A stretch of 39,495 bases of DNA from Solobacterium sp. GTDB lineage: Bacteria > Bacillota_I > Bacilli_A > Erysipelotrichales > Erysipelotrichaceae. Under the pieces are notes generated by a model that saw nothing but the letters and a program-made list of their open reading frames with translations, was not told the DNA's origin and made no database searches. Below are positions 7,569 through 15,139 of this stretch, piece by piece (position 1 is the first letter of the stretch; the number at the start of each line of letters is the position of its first letter). The translations under genes were made by a program, and so were the position numbers. The stretch covers positions 1 to 39,495 of the forward strand of contig JAFUCL010000114.1 in the NCBI GenBank assembly GCA_017459725.1, written 5' to 3'.

Positions 7569-10487
7569 ATGCGTATAGGTCTTGATATCGGCTCAACGAC
7601 GATCAAGTGCGTTGTGCTGGATGAACAGGAGAATATTGTCTTTTCCACATACGAAAGACATCACTCACATATACTGGAACTCGGCGGTGCGCTGCTGAAA
7701 ACGGTGCGGGAAAAGTACGTCCGCGGTGATAAGGCGATTCTTGCCATTTCCGGTTCGGCAGGCATGGGTCTGGCGGATACGGCAGAGATTCCGTTTGTGC
7801 AGGAAGTATATGCGACAAGAGTGGCGGCTTCACGGCTGGCCCCGGATACGGACTGTGTGATTGAACTGGGCGGCGAGGATGCCAAGATCCTTTTCCTGAC
7901 CCACGGAATAGAAGTGCGTATGAACGGCAGCTGTGCAGGCGGCACCGGTGCCTTCATAGACCAGATGGCTACGCTGCTGAAGATGAGCTCCGATGAAATG
8001 GACAGGGAGGCACAGAAAGCCACCCGTACATATACGATTGCTTCAAGATGCGGTGTCTTTGCCAAGAGCGATGTGCAGCCGCTGATCAATCAGGGCGCCC
8101 AGGCCGGTGATATTGCGGCATCCATCTACCAGGCAGTCGTCAACCAGACGATTGCAGGTCTTGCGCAGGGCAGACCCATTGAAGGCAATGTCCTGTATCT
8201 CGGCGGACCGCTGACCTTTTCAAAATGCCTGCGTGACAGCTTTGACAAAACCCTCGGGGTAACCGGTGTCTGTCCGGAGAATTCCCTGTTCTATGTAGCT
8301 CTCGGTGCGGCATATTATGCAGACCGGGAGATTTCGCTTTCCGAAGCGGAGAAGCGTCTGGCTGCCTACAGCTCCACGGCTACTTACTTGGGCATGCCGC
8401 CGCTGTTTGAGACACGTGAGGATTACTGGGAATTCCATAACCGCCATATGAAGGCATCCGTACCGCGGGTGGAGTTTACGGAAGATACAAAGAATGTGCA
8501 TATCGGCATTGACTCCGGTTCGACCACGATCAAGATGGTCATCATTGACCGTGACGGCAATATCCTGCATACATGGTACAGGCCCAATGACGGCAATCCC
8601 GTACCGCTGATCCGGGATGAGATGCTGAAGGTATACCGCGAACATCCCAATATGACGGTCAGCTCCGTAACGGCGTCCGGATACGGGGAAGAGCTTATGA
8701 AACATGCCTTCCACTGTGACTTCGGTCTGGTGGAAACCGTAGCGCATTTCACGGCAGCGAGACACTTCCTGCCGGATGTGGATTTCATTATCGATATCGG
8801 CGGGCAGGATATGAAGTGCTTCCGGATCGAGGACGGTGCTATTTCGAATATCTTCCTGAATGAAGCATGCTCCTCCGGATGCGGCAGTTTCCTGCAGACC
8901 TTTGCCGAAGCGCTCGGCTATGACGTGCAGGAGTTTGCACGCATGGGACTCTATGCGAAGAAGCCGGTGGATCTCGGTTCAAGATGCACGGTCTTCATGA
9001 ACTCATCGGTCAAGCAGGCGCAGAAGGACGGCGCTACCGTCGAGGATATCAGTGCAGGTCTTTCGATTTCCGTCGTCAAGAATGCGCTGTATAAAGTCAT
9101 CCGCTGTGCGAGTCCCGAAGAACTCGGCCGCAAGGTTGTCGTACAGGGCGGTACCTTCTACAACGAAGCAGTGCTGCGGGCATTTGAGCAGGAAATGGGC
9201 ATTGAAGTCATCCGTCCGGATATTGCCGGGCTTATGGGGGCCTTCGGTGCTGCTTTACACGGTCTTGAACATGCCCGTGATGCGAAGAGCACATTCCTTT
9301 CCGCGGAAGCACTGGAACACTTTGAACAGAAGACACAGGCAGTGCCTTGCCAGGGCTGCGGCAATCATTGTCTGTTGACAATCAATACGTTTGCGGACGG
9401 CGAACGCTTCATCAGCGGCAACCGCTGTGACAAGCCTGTCACAGGTCACGCGGCGGATGATGCCCTGAATCTGTATGCATATAAACTGGACTGTCTTGAG
9501 CAGCTGGCAGCGGATGAAGGTGAAGCGGTAAGAGGCACGGTCGGTATTCCGCTGTGTCTGAATATGTATGAGCTGCTGCCGTTCTGGCATGCTTTCTGGC
9601 GCACCCTCGGTTACAAGGTGATTGTTTCCCCGGTATCCACACGCAAACTGTATCAGAAGGGACAGGGAACGATTCCCAGTGATACGGCATGCTATCCGGC
9701 CAAGCTTGCCCATGGTCATATTGCGGCACTGGCAGAGAAGCATCCGGATTTCATCTTCTATCCGTGCATGAGCTACAACCTGGATGAGAAGCTCGGTGAC
9801 AATCACTACAACTGTCCGATCGTTGCCTATTATCCGGAAGTGCTGCAGGACAACTGCCGGGAGCTGCAGGATGTCACATTCCTGCGTGACTTCATCGATC
9901 TTTCCGACCGGAAGGAATTCATGAAGCGCTTCCCGAAGATACTGAAGAAACACCTGCCGGATCTGAATGCCAAAGAGATCAGGAAGGCAGCAGAAGCCGG
10001 TTATGCGGCCTATGAAGCGCATATGGAGGATATCCGCAGAAAAGGCGCGGAAATCATCAGCGAGGCAAGGAAACAGGGCACCCGCATCATTGTGCTGGCA
10101 GGACGTCCGTATCATGTTGATCCGGAAGTCAACCACGGCATCGACAAACTGATTGCGCGTCTTGGTGCGGCGGTTATAACAGAGGATTCCCTGGTCGGTC
10201 TGATTCCGAAGTTTGAAACATCGGTGCTGAACCAGTGGACATATCACAGCAGGCTGTATGCGGCTGCGAAATGGTGCACACAGCAGAAAGATGCCGATCT
10301 TGTGCAGCTGGTTTCGTTCGGGTGCGGACTTGATGCAATCACAACAGATGAAACCCGTGAGATCCTGCAGAGCGGCGGTAAACTGTATACCCAGCTGAAG
10401 ATCGATGAGATCACCAACCTGGGTACGGTCAATATCCGTCTGCGCTCATTGTTTGCGGCGCTGAAGGAGAGGGAGGAAGGCAATTGA
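7569..10487 (+). CDS. 2-hydroxyacyl-CoA dehydratase activase-related protein, double ASKHA domain
   Basis: A 972-residue cytoplasmic protein. Two BadF/BadG/BcrA/BcrD-type ATPase domains come first: domain 1 with GLDIGSTTIK and cysteines Cys122 (NGSCAGG) and Cys161 (SRCGVF), and domain 2 from about residue 311 with GIDSGSTTIK and Cys434/Cys473. In HgdC-type activators the equivalent cysteines hold a [4Fe-4S] cluster at a dimer interface; here one chain could supply both halves. From about residue 580 follows a DUF2229-like domain with CQGCGNHC (Cys594/597/601). In many Bacillota this part is fused to an HgdB-like domain of about 400 residues; here that part is the next gene. GGAGG precedes ATG 7569. 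The substrate is unknown. Confidence 0.88.
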   Translation: MRIGLDIGSTTIKCVVLDEQENIVFSTYERHHSHILELGGALLKTVREKYVRGDKAILAISGSAGMGLADTAEIPFVQEVYATRVAASRLAPDTDCVIELGGEDAKILFLTHGIEVRMNGSCAGGTGAFIDQMATLLKMSSDEMDREAQKATRTYTIASRCGVFAKSDVQPLINQGAQAGDIAASIYQAVVNQTIAGLAQGRPIEGNVLYLGGPLTFSKCLRDSFDKTLGVTGVCPENSLFYVALGAAYYADREISLSEAEKRLAAYSSTATYLGMPPLFETREDYWEFHNRHMKASVPRVEFTEDTKNVHIGIDSGSTTIKMVIIDRDGNILHTWYRPNDGNPVPLIRDEMLKVYREHPNMTVSSVTASGYGEELMKHAFHCDFGLVETVAHFTAARHFLPDVDFIIDIGGQDMKCFRIEDGAISNIFLNEACSSGCGSFLQTFAEALGYDVQEFARMGLYAKKPVDLGSRCTVFMNSSVKQAQKDGATVEDISAGLSISVVKNALYKVIRCASPEELGRKVVVQGGTFYNEAVLRAFEQEMGIEVIRPDIAGLMGAFGAALHGLEHARDAKSTFLSAEALEHFEQKTQAVPCQGCGNHCLLTINTFADGERFISGNRCDKPVTGHAADDALNLYAYKLDCLEQLAADEGEAVRGTVGIPLCLNMYELLPFWHAFWRTLGYKVIVSPVSTRKLYQKGQGTIPSDTACYPAKLAHGHIAALAEKHPDFIFYPCMSYNLDEKLGDNHYNCPIVAYYPEVLQDNCRELQDVTFLRDFIDLSDRKEFMKRFPKILKKHLPDLNAKEIRKAAEAGYAAYEAHMEDIRRKGAEIISEARKQGTRIIVLAGRPYHVDPEVNHGIDKLIARLGAAVITEDSLVGLIPKFETSVLNQWTYHSRLYAAAKWCTQQKDADLVQLVSFGCGLDAITTDETREILQSGGKLYTQLKIDEITNLGTVNIRLRSLFAALKEREEGN

Positions 10488-10488
10488 T

Positions 10489-11745
10489 ATGGCGTATCTG
10501 ACTCCTAACTTTACAAAGGAAATGATGAAGGACTACACGGTCCTGATTCCGAATATGTGTCCCATCCAGTTCCGGATGCTGAAGTCGGCAATGGAGAGTG
10601 AAGGGTATCACCGGGTGGAACTGCTCGGCAGCGGGGATTCCAATGTCACCCAGCTCGGTCTGAAGTATGTCCACAACGATACCTGCTATCCGGCGCTGAT
10701 CGTCATCGGTCAGTTCCTGGATGCCCTCAACAGCGGCAGATACGATGTGCATAAGACGGGACTGCTGATCTCACAGTCGGGCGGAGGCTGCCGCGCCAGC
10801 AACTACATCAAGCTGCTGCGCAAGGCCCTGGTGCGTTCCGGGTATGAGTATGTGCCGGTCGCTTCCTTCAATGCCAGCGGGCTTGAGAAGGGCTCCATTC
10901 TGCCCTTTACGGTGCGGATGATCATGAAGGCCTTTGCCGGTATCCAGTACGGTGATCTGATTGCGGCACTGCGCAACCAGGTGGTTCCGTATGAGATCCA
11001 CAAAGGCGATGCCGAAGCCATGACGGAAAAGTGGCTGGGGATTGTGGACGGATGGATCCGGCAGAATAAGAATTATATGGTGTCTTCCTTCAAGAAGGTA
11101 TTCCGTATGATCACAGCGGATTTTGCCTCGGTGGCGGTCAACCGGGTGCCGAAGGTGAAAGTCGGTGTGGTCGGTGAAATCTACGTTAAGTTCTCTCCGA
11201 CCGGCAATAACGAACTGCAGAAGTTCCTGGAATCACAGGACTGTGAAGTCAATCTTCCGGGCCTGATGGGATATCTGGAGTACTGCTGTGCCAACTGGGA
11301 GATGGATACCGAGTTCTACGGTCTTTCGCCGCTGATGGGAAGAGCTGCCGGACTGGTGCTGGATCTGATGAACCATGCCGGCAATATCATGTCGAAAGTC
11401 ATGAAGGAATACGGCTTTACGGCCCCGGGTTCATTCAAGGATCTGATGAAGAAACCGGAGGGAATACTCTCGCTCGGTACGAAGATGGGTGAGGGATGGC
11501 TGCTTACGGGAGAGATGGTGGAGCTGATTGAAAACGGCTATTCCAACATTGTCTGTGCCCAGCCGTTCGGATGTCTGCCCAACCATATTGCCGGCAAGGG
11601 CGTTATAAACAAGATCCGTGAACGCTTCCCGGAGGCGAATATCACACCGGTGGACTATGATCCCAGTGCCACCAAAGTCAATCAGGAGAACCGCATTAAG
11701 TTGATGCTGGCGGTCGCAAAGGAAAATCTGCAGAATGATCAGTAA
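10489..11745 (+). CDS. 2-hydroxyacyl-CoA dehydratase (HgdB)-like protein, partner of the activase
   Basis: A 418-residue protein corresponding to the C-terminal part of the giant activase/dehydratase fusions. It has segments such as NMCPIQFRML, NDTCYPALIVIGQ, SQSGGGCRASNY, CQPFGCLPNHI-like (AQPFGCLPNHIAGKG) and DPSATKVNQENR, with cysteines spaced like those that ligate the dehydratase cluster. Family knowledge: HgdB-like subunits bind a [4Fe-4S] cluster that receives an electron from the activator. The gene starts one base after the activase stop (TGA-T-ATG) with AGGGAGGAAGG at 10469-10480, so the two are almost certainly made as a pair. No partner HgdA-like subunit is present, so the reaction cannot be assigned. 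Confidence 0.82.
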   Translation: MAYLTPNFTKEMMKDYTVLIPNMCPIQFRMLKSAMESEGYHRVELLGSGDSNVTQLGLKYVHNDTCYPALIVIGQFLDALNSGRYDVHKTGLLISQSGGGCRASNYIKLLRKALVRSGYEYVPVASFNASGLEKGSILPFTVRMIMKAFAGIQYGDLIAALRNQVVPYEIHKGDAEAMTEKWLGIVDGWIRQNKNYMVSSFKKVFRMITADFASVAVNRVPKVKVGVVGEIYVKFSPTGNNELQKFLESQDCEVNLPGLMGYLEYCCANWEMDTEFYGLSPLMGRAAGLVLDLMNHAGNIMSKVMKEYGFTAPGSFKDLMKKPEGILSLGTKMGEGWLLTGEMVELIENGYSNIVCAQPFGCLPNHIAGKGVINKIRERFPEANITPVDYDPSATKVNQENRIKLMLAVAKENLQNDQ

Positions 11746-12460
11746 TACGGTAATGTTTGATCTCGACGGAACATTGCTTCCGATGGATCAGGATGTATTT
11801 ACAGGTGTATATTTCGGGTACCTGGCGGAGGCTGTGGCACCGCTGGGATACGCCCGTGAGGAGCTGATCCAGGCGGTCTGGAAAGGGGTGCGGGCAATGG
11901 TTGCCAATGACGGCACCCGTACCAATGAAGAGGCTTTCTGGGACTGTTTCGCTTCTCTTTTTGAGCGTGATGTAAGACAGGATATACCGCGGTTTGATCA
12001 GTTCTACCGGGAGGAATTCGGCAGGGCAAAGAAAGCAACCGGATTTGATCCCGGAGCTGCGGAAACCGTGGCGATGCTTAAGGATGCAGGCTGCCGGCTG
12101 ATCCTGGCCACCAATCCCATCTTTCCTGCAGTCGCAACGGAGCAGAGAATACGCTGGGCAGGACTGGATCCTGACGACTTTGATTACATGACAACCTATG
12201 AGAATTCTCATTACAGCAAACCCAATCCGCTGTACTATACCGAGCTCCTGAACAAGTGCGGCATCTCACCGCGGGAAGCAGTCATGATCGGCAACGATAC
12301 GGTAGAGGATCTGGCGGCACTGCGGGCAGGCATGCGTGTATTTATACTGACGGACTGTCTGATCAACACCCGGAAGATTGCTCTGGAGGATTATCCCCAC
12401 GGCAGCTGGCCGGAACTGATGAAATGGCTGAAACAGGAGGAAGGCAATGAAGGTTTATAA
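11735..12460 (+). CDS. HAD-superfamily hydrolase
   Basis: A 241-residue cytoplasmic phosphatase-like enzyme. HAD motif I is FDLDGTLL (Asp9 nucleophile, Asp11 acid/base), motif II is the LATNP segment, motif III the lysine in SKPNPLYYTE, and motif IV IGNDTVEDLAA; all are present. The cap insert between motifs I and II is helical, as in subclass C1 phosphoglycolate-phosphatase-like members. The substrate cannot be read from sequence. The start at 11735 overlaps the upstream gene by 11 nt with AAAGG 12 nt upstream; ATG 11753 is a possible shorter start. Its own end overlaps the patatin gene by 14 nt. Confidence 0.86.
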   Translation: MISNTVMFDLDGTLLPMDQDVFTGVYFGYLAEAVAPLGYAREELIQAVWKGVRAMVANDGTRTNEEAFWDCFASLFERDVRQDIPRFDQFYREEFGRAKKATGFDPGAAETVAMLKDAGCRLILATNPIFPAVATEQRIRWAGLDPDDFDYMTTYENSHYSKPNPLYYTELLNKCGISPREAVMIGNDTVEDLAALRAGMRVFILTDCLINTRKIALEDYPHGSWPELMKWLKQEEGNEGL

Positions 12461-13346
12461 AGATCTTGACCGGATCCCGCGCGGACAGTCGGATGACAGT
12501 GTTACGCAGGGGTGTCTGGTGCTGGAAGGAGGTGCCTGGAGAGGCATCTATACGGAAGGTGTACTGGATGCGCTGCTGCAGGAGAATATCAATATGCAGA
12601 CGGTTATCGGTGTATCTGCCGGTGCCATGAACGGTCATTCCTATATGGCCGGACAGATCGGCCGTACAGCGAGAGTCAACCTGCATTACCGGCATGATCC
12701 CGATTATGTCGGTGTCGGTGCGTTTAAGGAAGATCACGGCATCACGGGCTTCAGTTATCTGTTTGATGAACTGGCCAACCAGGAACCGCTGGACATGGAA
12801 CGTTTCAATGATCCAAGACGCAGATTCATAGCTGTTGCCACAAGCCTTGAAACAGGTGAAGCAGTCTACTTTGAAAGAGGCAAATGCTCCGATATCTTTA
12901 AAGCCGTGCAGGCAAGTGCTACGGTTCCGTATATTTCGGAGCCGGTCATGATCGACGGCAAACCATACCTTGACGGCGGCTGTGCGGTCAAGATTCCGCT
13001 GGACTGGGCGCTTGAGGAAGGGTTTGAGAAGATCGTTCTCATCCGTACAAGAGAGCGCGGCTTCCGCAAGGAACCGCGGGCACCGCTGGCGCTGCAGAAA
13101 AGACTCTACGGAAATTATCCGGAGTTTGTGGCAGATCTGCAGGAGGAAGTGCCGCATTACAACCTACTGCTGGAGAGAATCGAGCAGATGCAGGATGACG
13201 GCAGGATCTTTGTCATCTCACCGAGTGAACCGATCCGGATCAAGCGGTTTGAGGGTGATATGGATAAGCTGGGCGAGCTGTACTGGCTCGGCTATAAAGA
13301 CGGAAAGGAAAGTCTTGAAGGACTGAAGGCCTATCTCGGAATATGA
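12447..13346 (+). CDS. Patatin-like phospholipase family protein
   Basis: A 299-residue predicted serine lipid hydrolase (YjjU-like patatin group), probably cytoplasmic or membrane-associated because no signal peptide is visible. The oxyanion-hole motif EGGAWRG (about 27-33), nucleophile elbow GVSAG (Ser57) and the catalytic aspartate in LDGG (Asp176) are complete. The family cleaves acyl chains from phospholipids or other esters; the substrate is unknown. AGGAGG precedes the ATG at 12447, inside the end of the HAD gene. The stop at 13346 overlaps the azlC-like start by ATGA. Confidence 0.88.
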   Translation: MKVYKDLDRIPRGQSDDSVTQGCLVLEGGAWRGIYTEGVLDALLQENINMQTVIGVSAGAMNGHSYMAGQIGRTARVNLHYRHDPDYVGVGAFKEDHGITGFSYLFDELANQEPLDMERFNDPRRRFIAVATSLETGEAVYFERGKCSDIFKAVQASATVPYISEPVMIDGKPYLDGGCAVKIPLDWALEEGFEKIVLIRTRERGFRKEPRAPLALQKRLYGNYPEFVADLQEEVPHYNLLLERIEQMQDDGRIFVISPSEPIRIKRFEGDMDKLGELYWLGYKDGKESLEGLKAYLGI

Positions 13347-14065
13347 GTGAACAAACAGCAGACCGCTCGCATGTCTTTATGGAAGGCATGCGGGACGGTA
13401 TACCAATCGGACTGGGATACTTTGCGGTATCATTCGCACTGGGCATTACGATGCGCAATGCGGGTTTGAATGCCTTGCAGGGATTCTTTTGCAGTCTTCT
13501 CAATGTTGCCTCGGCAGGTGAGTATGCCGGGGTATCCATGATTGCCGTGGATGCCTCCTACACAGCCGTAGCGCTGATGACACTCGTTGCCAACGCAAGA
13601 TACTTTCTGATGAGCTGTGCGCTGAGTCAGAAGTTCTCGCCGGATACACCGATGATCCACCGGATGCTGGTGGGATATTCGGTTACCGATGAACTGTTCG
13701 GAATCGCCATTGCCAGGGAAGGGTATCTGGAACCGCTGTACTACTACGGAGCAATGCTGGTGGCGGTGCCGCTGTGGTCACTGGGCACGGCACTGGGTGT
13801 TATGGCAGGCAATATACTGCCCGCATCCCTTGTCAGTGCGCTGTCGGTTGCTTTGTACGGTATGTTTCTTGCCATTGTGGTGCCGGCTGCCAAAAAGGAT
13901 AAAGCCGTGCTGCTGTTTACGCTGCTGGCCTGTGCGATGAGCTGGCTGTGTTCGGCTATGCCGGTGATTGCGCAGGTATCCGAAGGAAGCCGTACGATTA
14001 TCCTGACGGTTGTACTGAGCGCGGCTGCCGCTTACTTCTTTCCAAGGAAGGAGGAAGAGGCATGA
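13343..14065 (+). CDS. azlC: AzlC-type branched-chain amino-acid exporter subunit
   Basis: A 240-residue integral membrane protein of the AzlC family, the larger subunit of a two-component exporter for branched-chain amino acids and analogues such as 4-azaleucine. The family pattern is clear: FMEGMRDGIPIGLGYFAVSFALGI near the N-terminus, then SAGEYAGV, LVANARYFLMS, and GYSVTDELFGIA, followed by several hydrophobic segments. It is coupled to the patatin upstream and to AzlD downstream by four-base ATGA overlaps, so the two exporter subunits are made together. Its position in the activase operon may point to removal of amino-acid-derived products, but that is inference. Confidence 0.9.
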   Translation: MSEQTADRSHVFMEGMRDGIPIGLGYFAVSFALGITMRNAGLNALQGFFCSLLNVASAGEYAGVSMIAVDASYTAVALMTLVANARYFLMSCALSQKFSPDTPMIHRMLVGYSVTDELFGIAIAREGYLEPLYYYGAMLVAVPLWSLGTALGVMAGNILPASLVSALSVALYGMFLAIVVPAAKKDKAVLLFTLLACAMSWLCSAMPVIAQVSEGSRTIILTVVLSAAAAYFFPRKEEEA

Positions 14066-14367
14066 AGCACAGTATCTGGGTTTCCATCTTCGTAATGGCA
14101 GGGGTATCCTACCTGATCCGGGTGCTGCCGCTGACGCTGATCCGCAAACCGATCAAGAATACCTTTATCCGCTCATTCCTGTATTATGTGCCGTATATTA
14201 CGCTGACCGTGATGACTTTCCCGGCCATCCTGAAAGCCACCGGATCACCGCTGGCAGGGGGTATTGCCTTCCTGACGGGCATCATCATTACCTGGCGGGG
14301 TGCGGGGTTATTGCAGACGGCAGTTGTCTGCTGTGCGGCGGTCTACATACTGCAGCTGTTTCTGTAA
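14062..14367 (+). CDS. azlD: AzlD-type small exporter subunit
   Basis: A 101-residue membrane protein with about four hydrophobic segments, matching AzlD, the small partner of AzlC. The conserved SYLIRVLPLTLIRKPIKN and LYYVPYITLTVMTFPAIL motifs are visible. The longer open reading frame from 13948 is out of register with these motifs' normal start; ATG 14062 overlaps the azlC stop and has GGAGGAAGAGG just upstream. It is the last gene of the unit starting at 7569 and ends at a strong terminator. Confidence 0.88.
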   Translation: MKHSIWVSIFVMAGVSYLIRVLPLTLIRKPIKNTFIRSFLYYVPYITLTVMTFPAILKATGSPLAGGIAFLTGIIITWRGAGLLQTAVVCCAAVYILQLFL

Positions 14368-14392
14368 ATGCGTCTTACGGCGCATTTTTTTT
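14367..14392 (+). terminator. Intrinsic terminator after azlD
   Basis: Stem AATGCGTC/GGCGCATT (8 pairs, one G-U), loop TTAC, then eight Ts. It ends the six-gene unit. Confidence 0.85.
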
Positions 14393-14438
14393 CATGTATG
14401 TGTAACCTTTGGAATGTCTCATGCGTATTACTGGTGAA

Positions 14439-14454
14439 AGGGCAGGAAAGCCCT
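14439..14454 (+). promoter_or_regulatory. Hairpin abutting the ribosome-binding site of the secreted protein
   Basis: Perfect AGGGC/GCCCT stem (14439-14443, 14450-14454) with an AGGAAA loop, ending one or two bases before the GAGGAGG site of the gene at 14469. It may affect mRNA stability or translation; 5 bp is short. Confidence 0.35.
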
Positions 14455-14468
14455 GAGGAGGAAAACAC

Positions 14469-15044
14469 ATGAAACATTTATTCAGAAAGCTCGTCGTCAT
14501 TCTTACCGTACTGGTCTCTGTATTTGGTATGCAGATGAATCCGGTATCCGCTATCGGCAATTCCGCAAACTACAAGACAGGTTACAGAACCGGCACAGTG
14601 ATCCGCAGAACATACGGATACACAGGCAGCGGCAGAACAAGATCACGGTATATGAAGACCAAGGATGTGTATTTATCCGAGCGGAAAGTGTATGAACAGT
14701 GGGCCAAGGATGTCACCAAGGAATGGGTTGATCTCAGTTCCAACAAATCCCTGCAGTACACACAGTCACAGACCGTCTCCGCTTCCGGCAGTGTGGATAT
14801 CGTAAAAGCGATGGGTCTGAAGGCAAGTCTTACGATCGGAAAGTCATCTTCTGCCGGGGCAACATTTGCGGGTAATCCGAAGAAGGGACGCTATGGCAAA
14901 CTGGCCGTCAAATGCGATTATGTGATCATCACCTACAATCACTACACATATAATTCAAAGGGAAGACAGACAGGCTGTTCCAAGCAGACCGTCAAGGTTC
15001 CGATTCCCGGTTCCCTGGCATTCTATGTCCGCTACAGCAACTGA
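14469..15044 (+). CDS. Secreted protein of unknown function with beta-strand-like repeats
   Basis: I do not recognise this 191-residue protein. It has a clear Sec signal peptide (basic MKHLFRK, hydrophobic core, likely cleavage after Ala28 in NPVSA-IG) and is therefore exported. The mature N-terminus is rich in Tyr, Gly, Arg and Thr. Residues about 95-140 alternate polar/small and hydrophobic residues (TVSASGSVDI, LKASLTIGKSSSAG), like amphipathic beta-hairpins; some aerolysin-type pore formers look like this, but I see no defining motif. GGAGG is 8 nt before the ATG. It has its own terminator and lies directly upstream of the protease-LRR-Ltp lipoprotein. Confidence 0.78.
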   Translation: MKHLFRKLVVILTVLVSVFGMQMNPVSAIGNSANYKTGYRTGTVIRRTYGYTGSGRTRSRYMKTKDVYLSERKVYEQWAKDVTKEWVDLSSNKSLQYTQSQTVSASGSVDIVKAMGLKASLTIGKSSSAGATFAGNPKKGRYGKLAVKCDYVIITYNHYTYNSKGRQTGCSKQTVKVPIPGSLAFYVRYSN

Positions 15045-15067
15045 AACACCCTGTGAAGATCATATAT

Positions 15068-15093
15068 GAAAAGACAGGACTGCCTGTCTTTTC
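15068..15093 (+). terminator. Intrinsic terminator after the secreted protein
   Basis: Perfect 11-bp stem GAAAAGACAGG/CCTGTCTTTTC with loop ACTG. The U-run lies within the stem's distal strand and the A-run at its proximal strand, so it could work on both strands. Confidence 0.75.
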
Positions 15094-15139
15094 GTCTGAC
15101 TGCTGGTAATATTATTACGGGAAGTGAAAGGAAAGGAAT

